The translations under genes were made by a program, and so were the position numbers. From Actinophytocola sp035995025 (GTDB taxonomy: Bacteria; Actinomycetota; Actinomycetes; Mycobacteriales; Pseudonocardiaceae), in the NCBI GenBank assembly GCA_035995025.1, contig DASYKY010000101.1:1-64000 (forward strand): DNA of 64,000 nt, written 5' to 3'. The stretch's first letter is position 1; each line of letters opens with the position of its first letter. The notes beneath the pieces were generated by a model that was not told the DNA's origin, did no database searches, and saw only the letters and a list, made by a program, of their open reading frames with translations. This document shows, piece after piece, positions 34,591-43,256 of the stretch.

Positions 34591-36930
34591 ATGGCAGCCT
34601 CATCAGGCCAGGAACCCGGATTACGTGTCGGCTTCAAGCGACACCTTCGTGCCCACGTGGTCCGCGGTGAGGCGGTCTACCTGCTGTCCGAGCGGGGTGC
34701 GACCTCCGTCGCCGGGGCGCACGTCGAGGCGCTGGCCCCACTGCTGGACGGCACCCGTGACCTGACCGAGCTGTGCCGCGACCTCCCCGCCGACCTGCCC
34801 ATGGCCGAGGCGGGCTCGACCGTGATGCGGCTGGTGGAGGCCGGACTCGTAGTTCTGCGAGAGCCCGCGGAGGCCGTGCTGGAGCACGAGGCGGGCCGGC
34901 CGAGCCTCGCCTACTGGGAGTCGGCCGGGCTGGACCCGGCCAGCGCGGTGAACAGCGTGCGTGGCGCGCGCGTGCAGGCCACGACCGTCGGCGACGTGGA
35001 CGCGGGCCCCGCGGTGGCCGCCCTCCGTGCCGCGGGACTGTCCGTCGAGACCGCCCCGGCCGACTCCCTCGGTCGCGGCGTGGACCTGTCGGTCGTGATC
35101 TGCGAGGACTACCTCGACGACGCCCTCGAGCGGGTCAACGCGCTGCACCGGGCCGCGGGCTGTCCGTGGCTGCTCGCGAAGCCGGGCGGCACCCAGGTGT
35201 GGATCGGCCCGGTCTTCCAGCCGCCGAGCCGCCACGCGGGCGAGTCGGTGGAGGCGACGGCCTGCTGGCAGTGCCTGGCCCACCGGCTGCGCGGACACCG
35301 CCAGGCCGAGACCCACCTGCGGGCCCTGCCCGGTCAGCTCCTCGAGCTCTCCCGGCCCGCGGTCTCGCTGCCCCCGCTCGGCGCGGCCGCCACGAACCTC
35401 ATCGCCCTCGAGGCCGTCAAATGGATCGCCGGCCTGCGCAACGACGGGCAGCGCATGGTGTGGACCCTCGACAGCTTCGACCTGCAGGGCCGCCGGCACG
35501 AGCTGCGCCCGCGCCCGCAGTGCCCGGCCTGCGGTGACCCCGGCCTGATGAGCCGCCAGGCGCGCCGGCCGGTCGTGCTCGGCCACCGCGCGAAGTCCAG
35601 CCGCAGCGGCGGCGGGCACCGGTCCATGCCCCCCGAGGAGGTGCTGCGCACCTACGAGCACCTCATCAGCCCGGTCACCGGCGTGCTCAACGAGATCACC
35701 CGCGACGAGCGCGGGCCGGACTTCTTCAACTCGTTCCGCGCCGGGCCGAACCTCGCGCTGAATGTGCGCAGGCGCTTCGACCACATGCGTTCCGCGCGCG
35801 CGGAGAACGGCGGCAAGGGTGTCACCCCGTTGCACGGCAAGGTGAGCGCCCTCTGCGAAGCGATCGAGCGGCACAGCGGCTACTTCCACGGCGACGAGGA
35901 ACGCATCGTCGCGAGCTACTCCTCGCTCGGCGACGAGGCCGGGCACCCGGGCGCGTGCCTGCTGTTTCACGAACGCCAGTACGAGGGCCGCGCGGAGTGG
36001 AACGCGACGCACTCGTCGTTCCAGTACGTCTGCGAGCCGTTCGACGACGACGCGGTGACCAGCTGGACCCCGGTGTGGTCGCTGACCGAGCGCCGGCACC
36101 GCCTGCTGCCGACCGGTCTGCTGTATTTCGACGTGCCCGGCGAGACCGGTGGCGGCGGCTCGCTTTCCGCCGACTCCAACGGAAACGCGGCTGGAAGCAG
36201 TCTTGAGGACGCCTTGCTGCAGGGTCTCCTCGAACTCGTCGAACGCGACGCGGTCGCCCTGTGGTGGTACAACCGGACTCGCGCACCTGGGGTCGACCTC
36301 GACAGCTTCGGGGTGCCCTGGATCGATCGGCTGCAGGAGGTGTATGCGGTTCTGCACCGTGATGTCTGGGTGCTCGACGTATCGTCCGACGTAGGGATTC
36401 CGACCATGGCAGCGCTGTCGCGTCGAACCGACGGGCCACGCGAGGACGTCATGTTCGGGTTCGGGGCACACCTCGACCCACAGGTCGCACTCGTCCGGGC
36501 GCTCACGGAGATGAACCAGCTGATGCCCGCGGTGGTCGGCGCGGGCGAAGGCGGCGACTACGACTGGTCCGACCCCGACGCCGTGCACTGGTGGCGGACC
36601 GCCACGTGGGGCGGCCTGCCGTACCTGCGACCCGACCCCGCGGTGCGGTCCCGCACCCCCGCGGACTACCCGTACTCCCCCGCCGACGACCTCCACGCGG
36701 ACATCATCACGGTCCAGCAGCGGCTGGAAAGCCTCGGTCTCGACGTCATGGTCCTCGACCAGACCCGCCCGGACGTCGGGTTACCCGTGGTGAAGGCGAT
36801 CGTGCCGGGCTTGCGCGGCTTCTGGGCCCGCCTGGCCCCCGGACGGCTCTACGACGTGCCGGTCAAGCTCGGCCGGCTGGCCCTGCCGACCGCCTATGAC
36901 GACCTGAACCCGATCCCCCTATTCGTATGA
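34591..36930 (+). CDS. TOMM cyclodehydratase: E1-like leader-binding domain fused to YcaO
   Basis: A 779-aa fusion of the two parts of an azoline-forming cyclodehydratase. Residues 1-330 match the E1/ThiF-like leader-peptide-binding (C) protein family: a leading domain with LRVGFKRHLRAHVV, then ACWQCLAHRL and CPACG, two Cys pairs typical of its zinc site. Residues 370-779 are the YcaO (D) domain, which uses ATP to cyclise Cys/Ser/Thr onto the peptide backbone: SPVTGVLNEI, GKGVTPLHGKVSALCEAIERHSGY, SNGNAAGSSLEDALLQGLLELVERDA and TRPDVGLPVVKAIVPGL. The C-terminus PIPLFV recalls, but does not match, the PxPxP tail of cyclodehydratases. ATG 34591 has AGGAGGAG upstream; a longer in-frame ORF from 34486 is unlikely. 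The SagB-type oxidase follows at 43 bp. No precursor gene is adjacent. Confidence 0.93.
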   Translation: MAASSGQEPGLRVGFKRHLRAHVVRGEAVYLLSERGATSVAGAHVEALAPLLDGTRDLTELCRDLPADLPMAEAGSTVMRLVEAGLVVLREPAEAVLEHEAGRPSLAYWESAGLDPASAVNSVRGARVQATTVGDVDAGPAVAALRAAGLSVETAPADSLGRGVDLSVVICEDYLDDALERVNALHRAAGCPWLLAKPGGTQVWIGPVFQPPSRHAGESVEATACWQCLAHRLRGHRQAETHLRALPGQLLELSRPAVSLPPLGAAATNLIALEAVKWIAGLRNDGQRMVWTLDSFDLQGRRHELRPRPQCPACGDPGLMSRQARRPVVLGHRAKSSRSGGGHRSMPPEEVLRTYEHLISPVTGVLNEITRDERGPDFFNSFRAGPNLALNVRRRFDHMRSARAENGGKGVTPLHGKVSALCEAIERHSGYFHGDEERIVASYSSLGDEAGHPGACLLFHERQYEGRAEWNATHSSFQYVCEPFDDDAVTSWTPVWSLTERRHRLLPTGLLYFDVPGETGGGGSLSADSNGNAAGSSLEDALLQGLLELVERDAVALWWYNRTRAPGVDLDSFGVPWIDRLQEVYAVLHRDVWVLDVSSDVGIPTMAALSRRTDGPREDVMFGFGAHLDPQVALVRALTEMNQLMPAVVGAGEGGDYDWSDPDAVHWWRTATWGGLPYLRPDPAVRSRTPADYPYSPADDLHADIITVQQRLESLGLDVMVLDQTRPDVGLPVVKAIVPGLRGFWARLAPGRLYDVPVKLGRLALPTAYDDLNPIPLFV

Positions 36931-36973
36931 CGCGTACGCGGGCGGCGCGTGCACGCATACCGAGGAGCGAGAA

Positions 36974-38425
36974 GTGTCATCCGATCCCGCCGGTCCGACC
37001 GACGTGATCCAGCCCCTGTGGTCGTTCCGCGACGACGTCGTGGTGGAACCGGCAACGGGCGGCGACCTGGTCGTCCTGACCCGGTGGGGCGACGTCACGG
37101 TGGACGCGCCCGCGCCGTCGATCGCGGAGAGTCTCTACCGGATGACGTTCGGGCCGATCGCCCTCACCAACATCGACGGGCTGAACAACGGCGACCTTTA
37201 CAAGCTGTTCGACCGGCTGCCCGGCTGCGTCGTACGCTCGCTCGGCCTGCGCGACTCGTCCAGCCCGCTACTGTCGGTCACGCCGCTCTCGCCGCGCGGG
37301 ATACTCCAGCTCCCGATCCTGTCCGTGACGCGGCCGGTCCGGCTGTCCCGCTTCGCGTTCCTCCGCGAGGCCGGCGGGGAGCTGCTGCTGGAGTCGCCGC
37401 TGTCGTACTACCGGGTCGTGCTGCACCGGCCGCTCGCCACGTGGGTCGTCAGCTCGCTGGGCCAGGCGACCACGAGCGCCGACGTCGCGCAGGGCATCAA
37501 CATGGCGCAGCCGGTGGTGGCCGAGATCGTCGCCTACCTCGCGGCCACCGGCATGGTCGTGACCGGTGAGCCCGGCTCCGGCGGCCAGGCACCGACATTC
37601 GCCGAGGACTCCGACCCCGACCTGCTCACCTGGTCGCCCTACGACCTGCTCTTCCACTCCCGCAGCAGGCTCGGCCGCCACGACGACCCCGCCGGCGCGG
37701 TGTACCGGCACAACCTGGCGCCGCTGCCGGTCGTGAAGCCGGTCCCCGAAGGACGCCGCTTTCCCTTGTACCAACCGGATCTGACCGCGCCGACCGCCGG
37801 CGAGATCTCGCTGACCGAGGCCATCGAGCGGCGCCGCTCGATGCGCGAGTTCGCCGACGAGGGTCCATCCGTGCGCGAGCTCGGCGAGCTGCTCTACCGC
37901 ACGGCCCGGGTCCGGGCGCAACGCGAGACCCTCGGCGCGGGCGGCGCGCGCTACACCGTGTCGGAGCGGCCTTACCCGAGCACGGGCTCGCTCTACGAGC
38001 TCGACCTCTACCTCACCGTGGACCGCTGCGACGGGCTGCCGTGCGGGAACTACCACTACGACCCGCAGGGCCACGCGCTGACGCTCATCAACGAGAACGC
38101 GACGCACACCGACGAGCTGCTGGACAGCGCGATGATGCTGACCGGGGCGCAGCGGCGGCCGCCGGTGCTCATCACGATCACCGCCCGCATGGGCAGGCTG
38201 TCCTGGGTGTACGACGGGATCAGCTACGCCTCCACGCTCAAGCACGTCGGCGTGCTGCAGCAGACGCTCTACCTCGTCGCCACGATGCTGGGGCTCGCGC
38301 CATGCGCGCTCGCGATGGGCGACAGCGAGGTGGCGACCGCCGCGTTCGGACTCGACTGGCCCGCGGAGGTCAGCGTCGGCGAGTTCGCCGTCGGCAAGCC
38401 CGCTGGCGCGACCGACCCTCCTTGA
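36974..38425 (+). CDS. SagB-type FMN dehydrogenase (azoline oxidase)
   Basis: A 483-aa oxidoreductase of the SagB/McbC nitroreductase-like family, which uses FMN to oxidise azolines made by the YcaO partner to azoles. Residues 1-240 are the N-terminal part seen in actinobacterial SagB-type proteins (PLWSFRDDVVVEP). Residues 270-475 are the nitroreductase fold, with AIERRRSMREFAD as the FMN-phosphate binding start, YPSTGSLYELDLYL, GNYHYDPQGHAL, LKHVGVLQQTLYL and LGLAPCALAMGDS near the flavin. It starts at GTG 36974 after CGAGGAGCGAGAA. It is 43 bp from the YcaO fusion and certainly in the same operon. Its presence predicts thiazoles or oxazoles rather than azolines. Confidence 0.92.
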   Translation: MSSDPAGPTDVIQPLWSFRDDVVVEPATGGDLVVLTRWGDVTVDAPAPSIAESLYRMTFGPIALTNIDGLNNGDLYKLFDRLPGCVVRSLGLRDSSSPLLSVTPLSPRGILQLPILSVTRPVRLSRFAFLREAGGELLLESPLSYYRVVLHRPLATWVVSSLGQATTSADVAQGINMAQPVVAEIVAYLAATGMVVTGEPGSGGQAPTFAEDSDPDLLTWSPYDLLFHSRSRLGRHDDPAGAVYRHNLAPLPVVKPVPEGRRFPLYQPDLTAPTAGEISLTEAIERRRSMREFADEGPSVRELGELLYRTARVRAQRETLGAGGARYTVSERPYPSTGSLYELDLYLTVDRCDGLPCGNYHYDPQGHALTLINENATHTDELLDSAMMLTGAQRRPPVLITITARMGRLSWVYDGISYASTLKHVGVLQQTLYLVATMLGLAPCALAMGDSEVATAAFGLDWPAEVSVGEFAVGKPAGATDPP

Positions 38426-38571
38426 CGGACGGTGCACGGAACACAGCGGAGAGTGGGCGCGACGCGCCCAACCGGGCAATACCAAGACGCAACGATCATG
38501 AAGCCTGTGCGGGTGGGGGCAGGCGTGATACAACGATGGCGAATCGGGCAGGCCCGGAGGGACGGCCGCGA

Positions 38572-39177
38572 ATGATCAAGGTGATGCTGGCCGAGGACAT
38601 GCACATGGTCCGCGGAGCGCTCGTCGCGCTGCTCAACCTCGAGCCCGACATCGAGGTCGTCGCCGAGGTGTCCAACGGCACCGACATCCTGCCCACCGCC
38701 CAGAAGTTCCGGCCCGACGTCGCGGTGGTCGACATCGACCTGCCCGGCAAGGACGGCCTGGCCGCGGTGACCGAGATCCACGAGCAGTTACCGGACATCC
38801 GGACGCTGATCCTGACCGGGCTGGGGCGCCCCGGCAACCTTCGGCGCGCGCTGTCGGCGAAGGTAACCGGGTTCCTGCTGAAGGACGCGCCACCCGCGCA
38901 GCTCGCCGACGCGATCCGCAACGTCGCGGCCGGCCGCCGAGTGGTCGACAGCCAGCTCGCGATGGCCGCCTGGGACAACGCCGAGTCGCCGCTGACCGCG
39001 CGCGAGACCGAGGTCCTGCGGCTCACCGCCGAGGGGATGCAGGCCGTGGACATCGCCTCACGGCTGTTCCTCTCCGTCGGGACCGTTCGGAACTACCTGA
39101 CCACGATCATCGGCAAGCTCGCCGCCCGCAACCGGGTCGACGCGATCCGCATCGCCCGCGAGGCCGGCTGGCTATAG
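38572..39177 (+). CDS. NarL/LuxR-family response regulator
   Basis: A 201-aa two-component response regulator. The receiver domain is residues 1-120, with acidic pocket LAEDMHM, phospho-acceptor Asp in VVDIDLPGKDG, conserved Thr/Ser region LILTGL and Lys in FLLKDAPP. The LuxR-type helix-turn-helix is residues 140-200 (LTARETEVLRLTAEGM, SVGTVRNYLTTIIGKL). ATG 38572 follows GGAGGG; an in-frame ATG 36 bp earlier is possible. It is convergent with its likely partner kinase, the two stop codons lying side by side. This is the DesR/LiaR-like pairing with a membrane kinase. Its targets are unknown; the azole genes immediately upstream are candidates. Confidence 0.93.
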   Translation: MIKVMLAEDMHMVRGALVALLNLEPDIEVVAEVSNGTDILPTAQKFRPDVAVVDIDLPGKDGLAAVTEIHEQLPDIRTLILTGLGRPGNLRRALSAKVTGFLLKDAPPAQLADAIRNVAAGRRVVDSQLAMAAWDNAESPLTARETEVLRLTAEGMQAVDIASRLFLSVGTVRNYLTTIIGKLAARNRVDAIRIAREAGWL

Positions 39178-40353
39178 CGAACCCGGCATCTTCCGCTCGA
39201 TGCGCAGCGGCACGTCGACCCGCAGCGTGAACATGTTCGGCTCGTGCTCGACGCTGACCGACCCGCCTATCTCCGAGGCACGCTCCGAAAGATTGTGCAG
39301 GCCGCCGCGGCTGCTCCCCCGCTCCGCGTCCTGCTTCGGTGCCGGCTGGAGGTCGTCGTTGACGATCTTGATCGACGCCTCGTCCTGCGTCTGCCGGATG
39401 GTGATCTCGCAGTGCTTGGCCTTGCTGTGCCGCAACAGGTTCGTGACACCCTCGCGCAGCACGGTCGCCAGCACGGTGCTCACCCGCACCGGCAGGTCCA
39501 GTTCTTCGGTGTCGAGCTGGACGCTGATGTCGGCGGCCTGCAGCACGGACACCGCCGCGCGGCACTCCTCCTCGAGCGACAGCTCCCGGTAGCCGGAGGC
39601 GACCGTGCGCGCGTCGGACAGAGCCAGCCGGGAGATCTCGAGGATCTCCAGCAGCTGGTCGCTCGCCTCCTGCGGCGACTTCTCGATCAGCCGGTGGGTG
39701 AGCTCGATCTTCAGCGTGATCGCCGAGAGGCTGTAGCCGAGCAGGTCGTGCAGGTCGCGGGCGAAGCGCAGCCGCTCACGCAGCACCGCCATACGCGCGA
39801 TCTCCGCGCGTGAGGTCTGGACCTCGACGACGAGCGCGGCCAGCCGCGACAGCCCGTACACCACGAGGCCGGTGGTGACCGTGGAGATCGCGGTGTACGC
39901 GATGTCGACGGGCGCACCGGTGAACCACCACTGCGCGACGCCCATGCTCGCGACGATCAGCGTGAACGCCGTCCACGCCGCGATCGGGCGCAGCACCAGC
40001 AGCACACTGCCGGCGAGGAAGCCCGGCATGCCGACCCACGCCTGCCCGAAGATGAAGATCGGCAGGTACACGAGCGCGACCTGCGCGGCCAGGATGCCGT
40101 AGCCGAGCAGTGAACGCAGGCGCGACGCGTCGCGCCCGTACCAGAGCAGCTGCATCAGCAGCAGCACGACGATGCACGAGAACGACAGCGCGACCTCGCC
40201 CGGCCCCACGCCGAGGAGCAAGACGTGCAGGAAGCCGATGAGGCTGATGCTGACGAAGACGGCGGTGACCACACCCGCCGCGAGCCGCGGTGGCGGGAAC
40301 GGCGAGAGCTTGACGTCGGTGGCTAAGTGAGCAGGCGCGACCGAGGAGTCCAC
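39172..40353 (-). CDS. DesK/LiaS-like membrane histidine kinase
   Basis: A 393-aa sensor kinase. Residues 30-190 form five or six transmembrane segments with short loops, so the signal is probably sensed in the membrane. The HisKA_3 dimerisation region has the phospho-acceptor His in FARDLHDLLGYSLS. The ATPase domain shows the N-box REGVTNLLRHSKAKHC and the glycine loop RGGLHNLSERA. The start is GTG 40353. It converges with and overlaps by six bases the response-regulator gene, forming a tail-to-tail two-component pair. A possible 46-codon ORF ends 13 bp upstream on the same strand. This kinase type often senses membrane state, which would suit a membrane-active product, but that is inference. 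Confidence 0.93.
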   Translation of the reverse strand: MDSSVAPAHLATDVKLSPFPPPRLAAGVVTAVFVSISLIGFLHVLLLGVGPGEVALSFSCIVVLLLMQLLWYGRDASRLRSLLGYGILAAQVALVYLPIFIFGQAWVGMPGFLAGSVLLVLRPIAAWTAFTLIVASMGVAQWWFTGAPVDIAYTAISTVTTGLVVYGLSRLAALVVEVQTSRAEIARMAVLRERLRFARDLHDLLGYSLSAITLKIELTHRLIEKSPQEASDQLLEILEISRLALSDARTVASGYRELSLEEECRAAVSVLQAADISVQLDTEELDLPVRVSTVLATVLREGVTNLLRHSKAKHCEITIRQTQDEASIKIVNDDLQPAPKQDAERGSSRGGLHNLSERASEIGGSVSVEHEPNMFTLRVDVPLRIERKMPGSL

Positions 40354-40366
40354 TACATACCCCGCG

Positions 40367-40507
40367 CTAGGAGAGGGTGGGCATGACGGGCGGACCCGCG
40401 GTTACGTGTACCGCGTCGGCCACCCGCGGACGGCGCTGCTGTGCGACGAGCTCCGATGAATCCAGTACAGACACGTCCTTCACCCCTGTATCCGAGCGGA
40501 CCCCCAT
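40367..40507 (-). CDS. Possible 46-aa peptide upstream of the sensor kinase
   Basis: A short open frame ends 13 bp before the kinase GTG on the same strand. It encodes MGVRSDTGVKDVSVLDSSEL, a QQRRPR segment, and the end PPVMPTLS, with GC-rich third positions. AGGAG lies about 11-12 bases before ATG 40507, and an internal GTG after AGGGG is an alternative start. It has no Cys, no signal peptide and no family I recognise. It might be a small signalling or precursor peptide co-transcribed with the kinase, or chance. Evidence is limited to its position, length and codon bias. Confidence 0.3.
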   Translation of the reverse strand: MGVRSDTGVKDVSVLDSSELVAQQRRPRVADAVHVTAGPPVMPTLS

Positions 40508-40920
40508 CTTGTGAGCGTCTCCTATGGCCCGGGTGCCATGACCCAGCGTCATGGTCGGCGAGGAATCACCCAAACCGGCGGACCCGGCGGTCGTCCCGAT
40601 CGGGACGTCAACCACGTCTACCTCGCCGCCACCCTCACCTTGCCACAAGAAACTTTTACTGAATTGACACACTGCGAGGGGAATATTACACGAACCGCTG
40701 ACCTGCCGGGGTGAATTCGTCGCAGCTCGCCGTCGGTGTTGTCACCAATCTTTTGGTAACGCCGACAACAGTATCCACATACGCTGCGCGTTCACGCGCG
40801 CGCGGCGTTTCGCGCCTGTCAAGCGGCGCATGCGGCCACTCGCCGGCCGCGGACGGGGCCGGTAGGGGAACGGCAGTCGCCGATAGGGGATTGCCCCGTT
40901 CGCACTACGGGAGGTTCGCG
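40508..40920. other. Gene-poor stretch between kinase and sigma-factor loci
   Basis: About 410 bp with lower GC and no supported gene; overlapping ORFs on both strands lack ribosome sites. A nested dyad lies at 40738-40769: ACCAA-TCTT-TTGGT inside GTTGTC...GACAAC. It is AT-richer than its surroundings and is either an operator or a weak transcription-end structure for the sigma-factor gene at 40921. No RNA gene was recognised. Confidence 0.4.
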
Positions 40921-41493
40921 CTACCGGCCCCCTGCGGGGCTGTGCCGCAGGCCTAGCCCGAGCACGTCGACGAGGTCCCGGCGGGCGCGTGCGACCCGCG
41001 AGCGGATCGTGCCCACCGGGCAGCCGCACACCTCCGCCGCCTCGGCGTAGCCGAGCCCGAGGACCTGGGTCAACACGAACGCGTCCCGGCGGTCGTCAGT
41101 GAGCGCCCGCACCGCCAGGTTGATCGACACGGTGTCGTCGATGCCCGGCAGGTTCGGTGTACGCCGCTGTTCGGCGGCGATCTGCCAGTCCTGGTCGGCG
41201 ATCCGGGGGCGGGTGGCGGCCGCCCGGAAGTGATCGGCGGCGACCCGGCGCGCGATGGCCAGCAGCCAGGTTCTGGCGTGGCTGCGCGCGGTGAACCGGT
41301 GCGCGCTGCCGAGCGCACGCACGAACGTCTCCTGGGTCAGGTCCTCGGCGTCCGATGGCCCCGCCAGGTAGACGAGAAACCGCCAGACGTCACGCTGCGT
41401 GTTTCGAATAAACGCGTTCGCAGCGTCGCGATCTCCGCGACCGGCAGCGAGAGCCAGATTGGTAATCGTGTCATCCAGCGCTACATCCGACAT
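40921..41493 (-). CDS. sigC: ECF sigma factor, SigC-like
   Basis: A 190-aa extracytoplasmic-function sigma factor. Region 2 is QRDVWRFLVYLAGPSDAEDLTQETFVRAL and what follows (ARTWLLAIARRVAADHF); region 4 is LTQVLGLGYAEAAEVCGCPVGTIRSRVARAR. From memory it matches M. tuberculosis SigC unusually well: QQDVWRF, ADDLTQETF, ARSSARTWLLAIAR and CGCPVGTIRSRVARAR all have near-identical counterparts. SigC is reported to govern copper-acquisition genes, including the isonitrile (nrp) cluster of that species. ATG 41493 lacks a clear ribosome site, so the message may be leaderless. It diverges from a zinc-finger membrane protein that is the likely anti-sigma factor. It is the best candidate to control the metallophore operons to its right. 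Confidence 0.88.
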   Translation of the reverse strand: MSDVALDDTITNLALAAGRGDRDAANAFIRNTQRDVWRFLVYLAGPSDAEDLTQETFVRALGSAHRFTARSHARTWLLAIARRVAADHFRAAATRPRIADQDWQIAAEQRRTPNLPGIDDTVSINLAVRALTDDRRDAFVLTQVLGLGYAEAAEVCGCPVGTIRSRVARARRDLVDVLGLGLRHSPAGGR

Positions 41494-41615
41494 ATTGCGA
41501 CTGTAACGAGCAGAAACAAGCCGGAGAACGCGATCAAGTATGGGTCAAGCGATCGTCGTGCGAAATATTGAAGATATGTTGGAACCGGCCATGGGATGTC
41601 ACCGACTACTACTAC

Positions 41616-42308
41616 GTGGACTGCGAAGAATACCGAGAAGCCCTGTCCGCCCGACTCGACAACGAGGAGGGGCCGGAGGATGCCCGGCAGCCGGTCGATC
41701 TCCATCTGGAGTACTGCATCGAGTGCGCGCTGTGGTACGACGACGCCGCGCTGATCACCAGACGGACCAGGACCACGGCCGCGGTCACGTGGCCGGACGT
41801 GACGGACGCCGTCCTGGCCAAGGCGCCTGCCGACGCCGCCGACATCCCCGGCAGGCTGCGGGCCGGGATGGGCGTGATCGGCGCGCTGCTGGGGGTGTCC
41901 GGCCTGCTCGCCCTGGCCGCGCACGGCGCGGGCGAGGTATGGGCCGGCTACGACACGGCCGCTTGGAACCTCGGGCTCGCCGCCGGTTTCGGCGCCGTCG
42001 CCGCCCGCCGCGTGCAGCCGGCCGGACTGGTCCCCCTGCTCGCCACGTTCGTCGCCGTGCTGTCCTTCGGGCACGTGAGCGACCTGCTGGCCGGCCACGC
42101 GAGCGCCGGTGGCGTCGTGACGCACGCGCTGGCGGCGCTCGGCCTCGTGCTGGTTGTCCTGCTCGGCAGAATGCCGCCGATGCGGCGCGGGCCGGTCTCG
42201 CCGGCGACAGCCTCGGGCCGTCTGTACCGATCGTCGAATCCGACCGACGAATGCAACGATGGTATGCCCGCGGCAATTAGGCGGATCGAGCCGACAAAGG
42301 CGGCGTGA
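41616..42308 (+). CDS. Zinc-finger (zf-HC2) membrane protein, probable anti-sigma factor
   Basis: A 230-aa protein starting VDCEEYREALSARLDNEE, followed by DLHLEYCIECALWYDDA. These supply the Cys and the His-x3-Cys-x2-Cys of an anti-sigma zinc-binding domain. About five hydrophobic segments follow (roughly residues 80-195) and a polar tail. I chose the GTG at 41616, where family members begin; the same frame is open to TTG 41568 but has no ribosome site there. It is divergent from the SigC-like gene, 122 bp apart. In M. tuberculosis a comparable zinc-finger membrane protein (Rv0093c) lies beside the copper ATPase and isonitrile genes. Binding to the neighbouring sigma factor is inferred from position and domain only. 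Confidence 0.78.
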   Translation: MDCEEYREALSARLDNEEGPEDARQPVDLHLEYCIECALWYDDAALITRRTRTTAAVTWPDVTDAVLAKAPADAADIPGRLRAGMGVIGALLGVSGLLALAAHGAGEVWAGYDTAAWNLGLAAGFGAVAARRVQPAGLVPLLATFVAVLSFGHVSDLLAGHASAGGVVTHALAALGLVLVVLLGRMPPMRRGPVSPATASGRLYRSSNPTDECNDGMPAAIRRIEPTKAA

Positions 42309-42464
42309 GCGCGGGCGCACGGCCCGCTCGACGATCACTCGAAGCCTGTCGAAGGCCGGGCGGGCACCGGCCGAATTCCAGCCGGTAAGCACATCGCCCC
42401 GGCGAGGTGCCGCGACGGTCCCCCGGCCAGGGGCCGGAATTCATGGTAAAGGTATTCAAGCTCG

Positions 42465-43256
42465 CTAGCTTGCTTTCGCGAGCGGGCGGGCCCCGTAGGT
42501 CACGCGGACGATGCCGTCGTCATGGCGCTCGGTCACGGCCGTCACCCCGAACACCCCGGAAAGGATCTCGGGCCTCAGCGCCTCGAGCACCGAGCCGACG
42601 GCGACGACGCGGCCGTGGTCCAGCACGACCAGCCGGTCGCAGCTGCGCGCCGCGAGGTCCAGGTCGTGCAGCACGGCCAGCGTGGTCACGCCCACCGTGT
42701 GCACCAGCTCCAGCAGCTCGAACCGGGCCCGGATGTCCAGGTGGTTGGTCGGCTCGTCGAGCACCAGCACCTTCGGCTGCTGCGCGAGCGCGCGGGCGAG
42801 CAGCACCCGCTGGCGCTCGCCGCCGGACAGCGACCCGTAGATCCGGGCGGCGTGGTCGAGCATCCCGGTCCGCGCCAGCGACGCGTCCACGATCTCGCCG
42901 TCCTCGCGACCGGCCCGGTCGAACATCCCGTGGTGCGGGGTCCGGCCGAGCTCGGCCACCTCCCGCACGGTCAGCCCCGGCGGGGTCGGGCTGCTCTGCA
43001 GGACCGCGGCGGTGTGCCGGGCGGCCTCGCGGGCGGACATCCGCCACACGTCGGCCGCCGCGCTGTCCTCACCCAGCAGCACCACGCCGCCGGACGGCCG
43101 CAGCGACCGGTAGATCGTGCGCAGCAGCGTCGACTTGCCGCTGCCGTTCGGCCCGATCAGGCCGACGAACTCCCCCGGCCGCACGTCGAGGCTGACGTCG
43201 GTGAGGATCGGCGTGCCGCCGATCGTCACGCTCACCCGCTGCACCTGAAGTCTCAT
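42465..43256 (-). CDS. ABC transporter ATPase, FepC/BtuD type
   Basis: A 263-aa ATP-binding subunit of a metal-chelate importer. Walker A is GPNGSGKST, the signature is LSGGERQRVLLARAL, and Walker B is VLVLDEPTNHLD, followed by the switch His in AVLHDLDLA. ATG 43256 overlaps the TGA of the permease gene (ATGA), so translation is coupled. It is the last gene of the carrier protein, NRPS, exporter, binding-protein, permease, ATPase chain. ATPases with the DEPTNHLD sequence in this gene order belong to siderophore, heme and cobalamin uptake systems. Here the likely cargo is the metal complex of the locus' own product. Confidence 0.94.
   Translation of the reverse strand: MRLQVQRVSVTIGGTPILTDVSLDVRPGEFVGLIGPNGSGKSTLLRTIYRSLRPSGGVVLLGEDSAAADVWRMSAREAARHTAAVLQSSPTPPGLTVREVAELGRTPHHGMFDRAGREDGEIVDASLARTGMLDHAARIYGSLSGGERQRVLLARALAQQPKVLVLDEPTNHLDIRARFELLELVHTVGVTTLAVLHDLDLAARSCDRLVVLDHGRVVAVGSVLEALRPEILSGVFGVTAVTERHDDGIVRVTYGARPLAKAS

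Noticed and set aside
40511..40714. Plus-strand 67-codon ORF in the gap before the sigma gene
   Set aside because: No ribosome site, poor codon bias, and it overlaps the more plausible minus-strand peptide frame region without homology.
42423..42437. CCGGCC-AGG-GGCCGG hairpin as terminator between the anti-sigma and ABC genes
   Set aside because: Only six pairs with no T tract on either strand; such short GC dyads are common by chance here.
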